64,000 bases of DNA from Wenzhouxiangella sp. XN79A (GCF_012272825.1 NZ_JAAWWS010000156.1:48133-112132), one strand, 5' to 3'. Positions 41,458-48,287 are shown, counted from the first letter of the stretch. Program-made: numbers and translations. Notes: a model not told the origin generated them from the letters alone.

Positions 41458-41964
41458 TCACGAACGCCTGTTGGTTTCATTGATCGCACCACAACGTACT
41501 TTCGCCCAGTCCACGGTGCGAACGCCGGAAGCGGCATGAACGCGGACGAGATAACCGAAAGTATCGGGGTATTCAGCGGTGAATGCGGTCAACCAGGATA
41601 CGTCATGCTGGCTGAAGCTTTTCGGGCTTCGCCCGGACCGACTGAGCTTCCACTCCATCACCAACCGCGGGTGATGAGCGGCGCGCCAGTTTTCATCCCA
41701 CGCCGTTGCAAGAGCGTCGTTCCAGATCACCAGGTCTTTCGGAGCCGACTGCCGGGAACAGGCTCGAGGCTGGGGAACAGCCCCTTCGATTCGAACCTGA
41801 GCGAGATCGGATACCGCTGCACCTGGCTGAATTTGCGCGGCCAGGAACCTGTGCGCAAAGAGATTGACGCAATCGCGCTCCTTTCCCTGCCAACTCGCGC
41901 TGAGAAACCAGTGCGAGAAATCCTCCAGGGCATCTTCTACGAATCGATCGAGGCGACTGCGCAT
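41458..41964 (-). CDS. Cassette protein with PD-(D/E)XK-like signature
   Basis: 168-residue protein from the cassette most distant from attI. I do not recognise a named family. An N-terminal helical segment (FVEDALEDFSHWF, then KERDCVNLFAHRFL) is followed by KDLVIW (D77) and LVMEWKLSR (E104, K106). This D ... E-x-K spacing on predicted strands is the usual PD-(D/E)XK nuclease core. The later DVSWLTAFTAEYPDTFGYLVRV looks like an alternating helix and strand. It starts 13 bases after the GTT crossover point of attC-1. No attC follows it. The opposite strand is also open over the same span but has no cassette logic. Confidence 0.7.
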   Translation of the reverse strand: MRSRLDRFVEDALEDFSHWFLSASWQGKERDCVNLFAHRFLAAQIQPGAAVSDLAQVRIEGAVPQPRACSRQSAPKDLVIWNDALATAWDENWRAAHHPRLVMEWKLSRSGRSPKSFSQHDVSWLTAFTAEYPDTFGYLVRVHAASGVRTVDWAKVRCGAINETNRRS

Positions 41965-41976
41965 GTCCAGCTGAAG

Positions 41977-42056
41977 TCTTAACTCAGCGGCGCGGTTCTA
42001 GCCGCGTCCGGTGGAGGTCCGAAGGGCCGGAACGTACTTGAGCGACTTGCTTATGC
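41977..42056 (-). repeat. attC-1 (after hicAB)
   Basis: 80-bp attC read on the lower strand: R'' box GCATAAG at 42056-42050, then a palindromic body with GTCGCTCAAG and the GC-rich hairpins, ending at R' box GTTAAGA (41983-41977). It departs from the consensus: R'' has G instead of C at the last position and R' ends in A. The hicB stop codon TAA lies inside the R'' box. Confidence 0.85.
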
Positions 42057-42290
42057 GATTTGCTGTAGCGAGTTGGCAAGATCTCGGCCAGCTGTCGGTG
42101 GCGGGAGGGGCTTCCCCTCCTTGTGGTAAAGATCGATGATATCGTCCACGATCTGACAGAGTTGGTCGAAGACCTCCTTCTCGTCGTCGCCGTGGCAGCC
42201 GCCATAGACGAGGCCGGGTGCGCTACCCACAAAACACTGGTCTTCCTCCGACCACTCCACAATCTTGGCGTAGAGGGCACTTTCCTTCAT
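42051..42290 (-). CDS. hicB: HicB family antitoxin
   Basis: 79-residue partial-RNase H-fold antitoxin: SALYAKIVEWSEEDQCFVGS then APGLVYGGCHGDDEKEVFDQL, the HicB core. It would neutralise the HicA nuclease and probably bind DNA to repress the pair, although no clear C-terminal DNA-binding domain remains in this short form. Its ATG overlaps the hicA stop by four bases. Its stop codon is supplied by attC-1. Confidence 0.88.
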   Translation of the reverse strand: MKESALYAKIVEWSEEDQCFVGSAPGLVYGGCHGDDEKEVFDQLCQIVDDIIDLYHKEGKPLPPPTAGRDLANSLQQIA

Positions 42291-42484
42291 TTCTTCGCCT
42301 CCTGGACGGCCTTTTCTACCGCCCGAATCTGGTATTTCCTGGCGTCATCTCCGAGTTTGCCGGAAATCGTCACAGGTTTCGACACATTCGGGTGGACGAA
42401 ATTCCGGTGGCAACCCTTTCCACCCCGGTTCCGGAAGCCTGCCTTTTCGAGGCTCTTGACGAGTTCACGGACTTTGGGCGGCAC
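42287..42484 (-). CDS. hicA: HicA family mRNA interferase toxin
   Basis: 65-residue YcfA/HicA-type toxin with a double-stranded RNA-binding fold: VRELVKSLEKAGFRNRGGKG followed by the catalytic-histidine motif GCHRNFVHP and KPVTISGKLGDDARKYQIRAV. It is expected to cleave mRNA until bound by HicB. The start is GTG with a clear AGGAG eight to nine bases upstream. The toxin-first order and overlap with hicB are standard. The pair forms a single two-gene integron cassette. Confidence 0.88.
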   Translation of the reverse strand: MPPKVRELVKSLEKAGFRNRGGKGCHRNFVHPNVSKPVTISGKLGDDARKYQIRAVEKAVQEAKK

Positions 42485-42513
42485 TAGCGGCTCCTAGCTG
42501 GAAACCCCTTATC

Positions 42514-42600
42514 ACATAACGTCTGAGCTAAGCGGCGCGGCTTTAGCCGCGTCCGGTGGAGGCCCGAAGGGCCGGAACGTACTTGAGCGACTTGTTAGGC
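42514..42600 (-). repeat. attC-2 (between HEPN-like and hicAB cassettes)
   Basis: 87-bp attC on the lower strand: R'' GCCTAAC (42600-42594) and R' GTTATGT (42520-42514). Between them lie AAGTCGCTCAAG and CTTAGCTCAGAC as imperfect L boxes, plus two GC-rich hairpins (CGCGGC-TAAA-GCCGCG and GGCCC-TTC-GGGCC). The stop codon of the HEPN-like gene lies inside R''. Confidence 0.92.
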
Positions 42601-43146
42601 ATCATTGCCTTCGGCTTCCGAACTATGGGGGGACTTGTACCGCTCCAACATTTCGGGATTGTTCTGCGCGACCTGAAAGAAGAACTTGCTCATTTTTTGT
42701 AGCAGCCACCGCAACATCTGCTCAAGCGCCAATAACTCGGATTTCTCCAGATGCAAACCCTCGTTGAATTGGAAGTGCGGAAAATTGTACTCGCCATCTA
42801 GAACAGGAAATGTGCTCGTACGAAAGTGCATTTCTTCTTCGTCAGAATGCGCAATAATTTTCCTTCTCAGATGCATAATGCGGTCAAGAAGCTCTCGATG
42901 TCCCTGATTGAGTTTGATTCCCAGAGCGCGCAAGCTAAGCTGAGATCCGGCTCGCGAATTCTCAAGTGGTCTAGCCATAGAGATAATCAGCGTTGTTTCG
43001 AAGCAACGGAACTTCCTCAAATCGACCCGACTATACCTTTCTTCGAAGTCACACTCCTCAAGAAGAAATGTCAGCGCGGACAACGCCTGCTGCAGATCCC
43101 ATGATGCGTAGATTGCCCTAATCAACTGCGCCTCAGTTATCCTCAT
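42595..43146 (-). CDS. HEPN-like cassette protein (R-x4-H motif)
   Basis: 183-residue, mostly helical, soluble protein from the second cassette. I cannot assign a named family. The segment LLDRIMHLRRKIIAHSDEEE contains R95-KIIA-H100, the R-x4-6-H motif typical of HEPN ribonucleases, on a predicted helix. An earlier basic block is LRKFRCFETTLIISMARPLENSR (about 43-65). Codon use is AT-rich compared with neighbours. The ATG lies four bases after the attC-3 R' box, whose AGG is the only ribosome-binding purine run. The TAA stop is within attC-2. Confidence 0.75.
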   Translation of the reverse strand: MRITEAQLIRAIYASWDLQQALSALTFLLEECDFEERYSRVDLRKFRCFETTLIISMARPLENSRAGSQLSLRALGIKLNQGHRELLDRIMHLRRKIIAHSDEEEMHFRTSTFPVLDGEYNFPHFQFNEGLHLEKSELLALEQMLRWLLQKMSKFFFQVAQNNPEMLERYKSPHSSEAEGNDA

Positions 43147-43149
43147 GAT

Positions 43150-43237
43150 GCCTAACCGTCTGAGCTAAGCGGCGCGGCTTTAGCCGCGTCCGGTGGAGGC
43201 CCAGAGGGCCGGAACGCAATTGAGCGACTTGTTATGC
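43150..43237 (-). repeat. attC-3 (between first and second cassettes)
   Basis: 88-bp attC on the lower strand with R'' GCATAAC (43237-43231) and a perfect R' GTTAGGC (43156-43150). The body is nearly identical to attC-2, differing in a few bases (CAATT for TACTT, and AGA for GAA in a loop). Confidence 0.93.
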
Positions 43238-43243
43238 GGCATC

Positions 43244-43663
43244 TTACCCTCGCCGCAACTTATTGAATAAAAGGTACCCCAGGAACATACCACCAGCCAC
43301 AATTACCGCGAAAATTGCCAAAACAAAAAGTGTGGCAAACAGCGCCCCGAAACCATGAACGGTGCTGCCGTTCCAGGTAACTGTTCCCGCACCAAAGACT
43401 CCCGCCAAGCCTAAAAGCCCAATCAACAAGCCCCAGCTACAGAGAAAACTGCCGACGAAATCCAGAAAATCGGCGCCGGCTTGTAATGGCTTGTGTTGCA
43501 CGCCCTTTATGGCGTTCAGCTCGCCCTCCAGACTGGCAGCACGTTGCGATTTCTGTTCCATTGCGTCTGAGAGCTTCTTAGCTCGCTCGGGGTATGCTGC
43601 TCTATCAATACTGGACAAAGCTTGCTCCAGCTCTGCGATAGTGTATTTATCTATGTCACCCAT
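43244..43663 (-). CDS. Two-helix membrane protein, first cassette
   Basis: 139-residue protein from the cassette next to attI. Residues 1-55 are charged and helical with heptad-like spacing (YTIAELEQALSSID, KLSDAMEQKSQRAASLEGELNAI), so a coiled coil is likely. Two membrane helices follow, about 66-92 and 105-132, with a short loop (TVTWNGSTVHG). No family is recognised. Base composition is AT-rich. The start lies 11 bases after the attI/cassette junction. Being first in the array, it would be the best-expressed cassette if a Pc promoter exists. Confidence 0.75.
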   Translation of the reverse strand: MGDIDKYTIAELEQALSSIDRAAYPERAKKLSDAMEQKSQRAASLEGELNAIKGVQHKPLQAGADFLDFVGSFLCSWGLLIGLLGLAGVFGAGTVTWNGSTVHGFGALFATLFVLAIFAVIVAGGMFLGYLLFNKLRRG

Positions 43664-43673
43664 AACCTGTTCC

Positions 43674-43735
43674 GCATAACTAGAAAATATGTGGCGAAAA
43701 GGCTGTGTAGCGAGTAGGCGTGCAAAAATGCTCGT
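43674..43735 (-). other. attI candidate / cassette junction
   Basis: On the lower strand a GTTATGC box (43680-43674) marks the junction between the first cassette and the sequence upstream of intI. It matches the attC R' boxes in sequence. The exact right boundary of attI cannot be read by eye; the 250 bases between here and the intI start presumably hold attI and both promoters. No convincing -35/-10 pair was found. Confidence 0.55.
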
Positions 43736-43929
43736 TAGTACGCGTGTTTCCGCAGTCAGGAATTGCCAAGTATCTGATTTTCAACGCCCTGCCCCACAGT
43801 TCGTTCGGAGATATCCTGCACGAACGCCGCTTAGCGCGCAAGTTTCCTACGCGATTCCGGGTGATTTTCCGATGGTGCGTCGCGTTTCTTCGTGGCGGAA
43901 TGGGATCCAGTCCTCACGCGGCAGCCCCG

Positions 43930-44886
43930 ATGGCCGAGAAGCTTCTCGATCGAATGCGCCGGATCATCCGGGTCCGGCACTACAGCAGAAAGACCGAGCA
44001 GGCGTACCTGCGCTGGGTTCGGCGATTCATCCTGTTTCACGGGAAGCGTCACCCGAAGACGATGGGGGCCGAGGAGGTCACGGCCTTTCTGAGCCACCTG
44101 GCCGTCGAGCGGGGCTGCGCGGCTGCGACCCAGAACCAGGCACTGAACGCGATTCTCTTCCTGTACCGCCGAGTACTGGAGATCGAACTGCCCTGGCTCG
44201 ACGAGGTGGTCCGGGCCAAGCGGCCGCAGCGGGTGCCGGTGGTGCTGACGGCGTCGGAGGTTCGGGCCGTTCTTGCACAGCTGCCGCCGCCCCACGATCT
44301 GATTGCGCAACTGCTCTACGGCTCGGGCCTGCGTGTGGGCGAGGCCGCCGCGCTCCGGATCAAGGACGTGGATACGGACCGCCGGTCGATCACGGTCCGG
44401 GACGGCAAGGGTGCCAAGGACCGCATCACGGTGCTGGCCGATCGCTGCATCGAGCCCATCGGCCGACAGATCGAACGGGCCGCCACGCTGGCCAGGCGGG
44501 ACCGCGATCGGGGCGAAGGCGGCGTGATCCTGCCCTTCGCGCTGGCCCGGAAATACCCGAACGCGCAGTTCGACGAGGCCTGGATGTTCGTCTTCCCCGC
44601 GCGCCGGCTCAGCCGGGAACCGCGAAGCGGACGAATCGCTCGCTATCACGTGCTGACCGGTACGATTCAGCGCGCGATCAAGAAGGCGGCGCAACGCGCC
44701 GGCATTCGCAAGCCGGTGACCAGCCACGCGTTCCGCCACAGCTTCGCGACCCACCTGCTGGAATCCGGCGCCGACATCCGAACGATCCAACAACTACTGG
44801 GCCATTCCGACGTGCGCACGACGATGATCTACACCCACGTCGTCCAGCGCGGCGCGCTGGGGGCGCGGAGTCCCTTCGACGGTTGA
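43930..44886 (+). CDS. intI: Integron integrase IntI
   Basis: 318-residue tyrosine recombinase that inserts and excises cassettes at attI and attC. N-terminal SAM-like domain: RHYSRKTEQAYLRWVRRFILFH. Catalytic residues R135 (YGSGLR), K160 (RDGKGAKDR), H266 and R269 (SHAFRHSF), H292 (LLGHSD) and Y301 (IYTHV) are all present and offset by 11 from IntI1. The integron-specific insertion KYPNAQFDEAWMFVFPARRLS (about 208-228) separates it from XerC/D. Start at MAEKLLDRMRR gives the usual length; longer in-frame starts at 43720 and 43900 are less likely. The gene appears intact. Confidence 0.95.
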   Translation: MAEKLLDRMRRIIRVRHYSRKTEQAYLRWVRRFILFHGKRHPKTMGAEEVTAFLSHLAVERGCAAATQNQALNAILFLYRRVLEIELPWLDEVVRAKRPQRVPVVLTASEVRAVLAQLPPPHDLIAQLLYGSGLRVGEAAALRIKDVDTDRRSITVRDGKGAKDRITVLADRCIEPIGRQIERAATLARRDRDRGEGGVILPFALARKYPNAQFDEAWMFVFPARRLSREPRSGRIARYHVLTGTIQRAIKKAAQRAGIRKPVTSHAFRHSFATHLLESGADIRTIQQLLGHSDVRTTMIYTHVVQRGALGARSPFDG

Positions 44887-44894
44887 TCGACGGC

Positions 44895-44911
44895 GGATCG
44901 AAGAACGATCC
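44895..44911. terminator. Hairpin between convergent intI and 44918 gene
   Basis: GGATCG-AAGAA-CGATCC, a perfect 6-bp stem in the 31-base gap between the ends of two convergent genes. There is no T run. Possible bidirectional terminator. Confidence 0.3.
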
Positions 44912-44917
44912 CGCGGG

Positions 44918-45439
44918 CTAATCGTCTTCGCGAAGCACCATCCGCACCGCGCGGGCCTCTTCGCCCCACGGCGCGATGTTGGTCATCTGCAGCACCAGCG
45001 TGTCGTCGGGACGCTGGCTGAGCTTGATGCGCCAGTGCCAGTCGGGACCGGTGCCGGCGGGGTAGCTGTATTCAGCGGCCAGCAACGCGCCGTGGGCGGC
45101 GACGGGGGTCAGCGCTACGCCTTCGGGCTGGTGCCAGCTGTCGTGCCAGCGCAGGCCGTCGTCGGCCCAGGTCAGTTCGCCGGAATGGGGCGTGCCCTTG
45201 TAGACCCAGGTGTAGGTCATGCGGTCGTTGCCGACCTGCAGCGTCGCGTCGCTGGTCTCGCCCTCGTTGCCGCTGGGGTCGACCCAGAGTTCGGCGCGGC
45301 CCGACCACTCGCTGCCGGCCCGGGCCGCGGCCCATTCGTTCAGGTTCTGCATGGCGTCGTCCTCGCTGGCGTCGGCCGGGGCGGCTGCGGCAAGCAGCAG
45401 CACGGCGGCGATGATGCCGATCCGGTTCCAGGTGTTCAT
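44918..45439 (-). CDS. Secreted protein of unknown function
   Basis: 173 residues with a clear signal peptide (RIGIIAAVLLLAAAAPADA, cleavage near residue 25). The mature part is a predicted beta protein: WSGRAELWVDPSGNEGETSDATLQVGNDRMTYTWVYKGTPHSGEL and repeated tryptophans. The pattern recalls DUF1579-like or lipocalin-type proteins, but I cannot assign a family. It is convergent with intI and 52 bases downstream of the TIGR02450 gene. Confidence 0.7.
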   Translation of the reverse strand: MNTWNRIGIIAAVLLLAAAAPADASEDDAMQNLNEWAAARAGSEWSGRAELWVDPSGNEGETSDATLQVGNDRMTYTWVYKGTPHSGELTWADDGLRWHDSWHQPEGVALTPVAAHGALLAAEYSYPAGTGPDWHWRIKLSQRPDDTLVLQMTNIAPWGEEARAVRMVLREDD

Positions 45440-45491
45440 GACCGTGTTCCCGCTCTCTGCGCGCCGACGGGATGCGGCGCACGGGTCCAGC

Positions 45492-45707
45492 CTACTCCCA
45501 ACCCTGCCGCCAGCGCGAGCGGTCGGTGAGCTCGCGCCAGTCGATCGCCGTCTCGCGCTTCGAGAGCACGGCCTGCAGCGTACAGGCCACGACGTTCTGC
45601 TCCTCGTCGTATTCGACCTCGGTGACCAGGAAGTGCTTCTCGCGGTTCACCGGTTCGACCGCGGTCCACTTGCTGTTGCGGAGTTTCTTCGGGTGGATGC
45701 GGTTCAT
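45492..45707 (-). CDS. TIGR02450 family Trp-rich protein
   Basis: 71-residue basic protein with the family pattern: INPKKL-like start (NRIHPKKLRNSKWTAVEPVN), REKHFLVTEV, then DWRELTDRSRWRQGW at the end. Function unknown; DUF2389/TIGR02450 members are small and tryptophan-rich. Start is the ATG at 45707, which overlaps the YihY gene stop by four bases. A longer open frame upstream is an out-of-phase reading of the YihY gene. Confidence 0.88.
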   Translation of the reverse strand: MNRIHPKKLRNSKWTAVEPVNREKHFLVTEVEYDEEQNVVACTLQAVLSKRETAIDWRELTDRSRWRQGWE

Positions 45708-46654
45708 GCGTTGGAGCCCGGGGCGTCTTCGAGCAATTCCCGGTGGACCCGGACCGCGGTGTTGCGGGGCCGGATGCGGTGCCCGCGCTGCTCGAGCCTG
45801 GCCCGACAGATCGACGCGCCGATCAACAGGATCAGCGACGAGTAGTTGACCCACAACAGCAGCAGCACCAGCGATCCGGCCGCGCCGTAGGCCGAGGCCG
45901 CGGCGGTGTTGGCCAGGTACCAGGCAATCAGGGATTTCCCGACAGTGAACAGCAGCGCGGTGATGAACGCACCGGCCAGCACGTCCTTCCAGGTCAGCAC
46001 GACATCCGGAAGAATCCGGAAGATCGCGGCGAACAGCAGCGTGACGACGGTCAGCGAGAGCAGCGGCTCGACGCCGAGCATCAGCCAGGCCGGGATCGGC
46101 AGCCACTGCTCGGCGTGCGCGATGACGGCGCGCACGACCACGCCGAGCACCAGCGAGACCAGCAGCACGAAGCCGATCGACAGCACCATGGTCAGCGACA
46201 GCAGCCGGGCCTTGATGAAGATCCACAGGCTGTTCTTCGTCGGCCGGGGGGCGACGTCCCAGATCTGGTTCAGCGATTTCTGCATCTGGGCGAAGACGGT
46301 CGTTGCGCCGACGACGGTCGCGGCCAATCCGGCCAGCGTCGGCCACAGGCCGCTGTCCTGAATGTGCGAGTTGGTGATCGCGGTTTCGATCACGCCGACG
46401 GCCTGGGCGCCCATCACGGCTTCGAGCTGGCCCATCAGCTCGGCCCGCGCGGTGTCCTCACCCAGCACCAGGCCGAGCACCGCGACGACCAGGATCACCA
46501 CCGGTGCGATCGAGAACACGGTGAAGAAGGCCAGCGCCGCGGCATAGATGAACGCCTGGCTGTCGAGCCAGTTCTTGCCGGCGGCCTGGAAGATCTCCAG
46601 CCAGTGGCGAACGAATCGCCCGATGGAAGAAGGACTCGAAAGCATCATGATCAA
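45704..46654 (-). CDS. YihY/BrkB family inner-membrane protein
   Basis: 316-residue polytopic membrane protein. The N-terminal QAFIYAAALAFFTVFSIAPVVILV, the middle segment RILPDVVLTWKDVLAGAFITALLF and the C-terminal YGAAGSLVLLLLWVNYSSLILLIGA are all typical of YihY/BrkB proteins (six helices). Biochemical role is unresolved; the older RNase BN label is incorrect for this family. Starts MIMM and MML are both possible. It forms an operon with the TIGR02450 gene. Confidence 0.92.
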   Translation of the reverse strand: MIMMLSSPSSIGRFVRHWLEIFQAAGKNWLDSQAFIYAAALAFFTVFSIAPVVILVVAVLGLVLGEDTARAELMGQLEAVMGAQAVGVIETAITNSHIQDSGLWPTLAGLAATVVGATTVFAQMQKSLNQIWDVAPRPTKNSLWIFIKARLLSLTMVLSIGFVLLVSLVLGVVVRAVIAHAEQWLPIPAWLMLGVEPLLSLTVVTLLFAAIFRILPDVVLTWKDVLAGAFITALLFTVGKSLIAWYLANTAAASAYGAAGSLVLLLLWVNYSSLILLIGASICRARLEQRGHRIRPRNTAVRVHRELLEDAPGSNA

Positions 46655-46761
46655 AGGATAACGGACTGACCGGAACCCGCGCTGGCGTCGGAAGACCTGC
46701 CTGCAGGAACGCTCTTCGCGCCTTCTTGGCCAATCGCGCCCGACCTGCCAGAATAGCCGGC

Positions 46762-47463
46762 ATGACTGCCTCCAGATTTCCTCGCCGGGGTGCGCGCATG
46801 ACCCGGCTCGAGACCTTTACCGATGCCGCCTTCGCCTTTTCCGCGGCGCTGCTTGCGATCTCGATCGACGAGGTGCCCTCCGACTACGACGGTCTGATCC
46901 TGGCGCTGAAGAGCACGCCGGCGTTTGCGGCCAGCCTGCTGGTCATCCTGTTCTTCTGGCACGGGCATCAGCGCTGGAGCGACCGCTACGGCCTGGAGGA
47001 CACCTCCTCGGTCTACCTGACCTTCGGCCTGATCCTGATGGTCATGGTCTACGTCTATCCGCTGAAGATCCTGATGGGCAGCGGCTTTGCCTATCTCACC
47101 GGCGGCTGGCTGCCGTCGGAATTCGACTTCGACAGCTTTCGGCAGTTTCGCGTGCTGGTCTCGATCTACGGCAGCGGCTTCGCGGTGCTGTGCCTGATCA
47201 TGGCGGGGCTGTTCTGGCATGCATGGAGACTACGCGCAGCGCTGGCCATGAGCGCCGAGGAAGCGTTCGATACACTCGGCGAAATGACCCTCTGGCTGTT
47301 CCCCGTCGTGTTCTCGATCGTGATCGTGGCCTTGATGTGGGCGATCCCGGATGAACAGGTCGCGATGGTCCCGTTCCTGTTCTTCCTGCTGGCCTTGTTC
47401 AGCCCGGTCAACAGCCGCATCGCCCGCGGCATGGCCCGACGCCGGTTCGGTCGATCGGATTGA
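46762..47463 (+). CDS. TMEM175-like (DUF1211) membrane protein
   Basis: About 233 residues, six predicted helices. The first helix begins RLETFTDAAFAFSAALLAIS, close to the RxxxFSDAVFAIAxTLL filter motif of bacterial TMEM175 potassium channels, although the S of FSD is T here. Later WHGHQRWSDRYG also fits the family. Channel activity is an inference. A second start (MTRLETF, 46798) places the motif at the N-terminus as in many homologues and may be the true one. It is divergent from the YihY gene. Confidence 0.8.
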   Translation: MTASRFPRRGARMTRLETFTDAAFAFSAALLAISIDEVPSDYDGLILALKSTPAFAASLLVILFFWHGHQRWSDRYGLEDTSSVYLTFGLILMVMVYVYPLKILMGSGFAYLTGGWLPSEFDFDSFRQFRVLVSIYGSGFAVLCLIMAGLFWHAWRLRAALAMSAEEAFDTLGEMTLWLFPVVFSIVIVALMWAIPDEQVAMVPFLFFLLALFSPVNSRIARGMARRRFGRSD

Positions 47464-47468
47464 GCGAC

Positions 47469-47536
47469 GCCGGTCCGCCTCGCATCCGTCGACGGCGGCG
47501 GCAACGAGGCGCCGCTCCGCTTCCTTCCGGACCGGC
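47469..47536. repeat. Nested inverted repeat between convergent genes
   Basis: GCCGGTCCG (47469-47477) pairs with CGGACCGGC (47528-47536), and the adjoining CGCCTCG (47476-47482) pairs with CGAGGCG (47505-47511). The result is a long branched or bulged hairpin filling the 77-base gap between convergent genes. It may stop transcription from both sides. Confidence 0.45.
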
Positions 47537-47540
47537 GCCG

Positions 47541-48011
47541 TCACTGGGAGTGACCGTCTCGATCGCGGCGCCGCGCCTCGATCCGCTGCGCGATCCACCA
47601 CGTCCCCAGGAACGCGATGCCGCCGAGGCCGATGCCGTAGACCGGCACCACCGCCAGCAGCAGCCCCGAGGTCGAGGACCCGGTCCGGGTGCCGTCGAGG
47701 TCGAGCATCCAGGCCAGGTGGGCCGGAATCGACACGGCCATTGCCGCCACCAGGAAGCCGATCGCGCCCCGGCGCACCGGCGCGTTGTGCTGCGAATGCC
47801 CGAGCCAGAACAGGATGCCGGCCAGGACCAGCGGAAGGGCATTCCAGAACACCCAGGGGTTGATCAGCACGCCTTCGGCGACGTAGATGAAGACCAGCAG
47901 CCCCACGAGAACGGCGATCAACGGTTTCACATCAACCCGCCTTCCGGCCGTCTTCCGGCCAGTCGCGGGCGCGGCGGTGGCGCGCCGGCCTGACACCTGC
48001 GGCCCGCTCAT
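47541..48011 (-). CDS. Small membrane protein of unknown function
   Basis: Up to 156 residues, with four predicted helices (IAVLVGLLVFIYVAEGVL, WNALPLVLAGILFWLG, IGFLVAAMAVSIPAHLAWML, GLLLAVVPVYGIGLGGIAFLG). I recognise no family. The first 27 residues are arginine- and alanine-rich and may not be translated; a GTG at VKPLIAVLVG is a plausible alternative start. No operon partner. Confidence 0.6.
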   Translation of the reverse strand: MSGPQVSGRRATAAPATGRKTAGRRVDVKPLIAVLVGLLVFIYVAEGVLINPWVFWNALPLVLAGILFWLGHSQHNAPVRRGAIGFLVAAMAVSIPAHLAWMLDLDGTRTGSSTSGLLLAVVPVYGIGLGGIAFLGTWWIAQRIEARRRDRDGHSQ

Positions 48012-48287
48012 CGTCCCGGGCGCTGCCGGCGATCGTCCATTGCCGATCCGGACGATCGCGCCGGAGGGAAGCCACCCCGCGCTTCAGGAAGCCGCTGCGC
48101 TCGGCGCCTGTGCTCGCCCGGCAGGGCCCGCAGCCGTCCGCCTTGCGGCCGAAGCTCTCGGTGCTGTCGTGGGCCTCGGGTTCGAGGACATCCCGGCTGC
48201 CCGTCCCGGGCTCGAAGCCGGGCGGATGGGCGGCGGCGCGGATCGGCGGCCAGGCCGCCTCGCCGCTGTCGCCGCGCAAGGCCACGA

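Larger units (their letters stand above)
41458..44886. other. Chromosomal integron (intI, attI, cassette array)
   Basis: The integrase gene reads rightwards and the cassette genes read leftwards away from it, the canonical layout. Four cassette units lie between the attI candidate (43674) and 41458, separated by three 80-88-bp attC sites that are almost identical to each other. Such within-array uniformity is known for sedentary chromosomal integrons. The cassette genes at 42595-43663 look clearly richer in A+T than the surrounding genes. The array abuts ccmI, and the distal end lacks an attC. Confidence 0.9.

Noticed and set aside
41440-41982. Upper-strand frame of 180 codons opposite the distal cassette gene
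   Set aside because: It runs into attC-1, is opposite to all other cassettes, and shows no recognisable domain. The lower-strand reading has the expected start next to the attC and a nuclease-like motif.
43720-43929. N-terminal extension of the integrase by 70 residues
   Set aside because: The added residues (MQKCSLVRVFPQ onward) do not resemble integrases and would cover the expected attI and promoter region. Starting at MAEKLLDRMRR gives the usual length and catalytic positions offset by 11 from IntI1.
43681-43929. LexA box or Pc promoter upstream of intI
   Set aside because: Candidates such as CTGCCCCACAG, TTAGTACGCG, or a lower-strand TTGCAC/CATATT pair do not match consensus spacing. 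I could not support a site.
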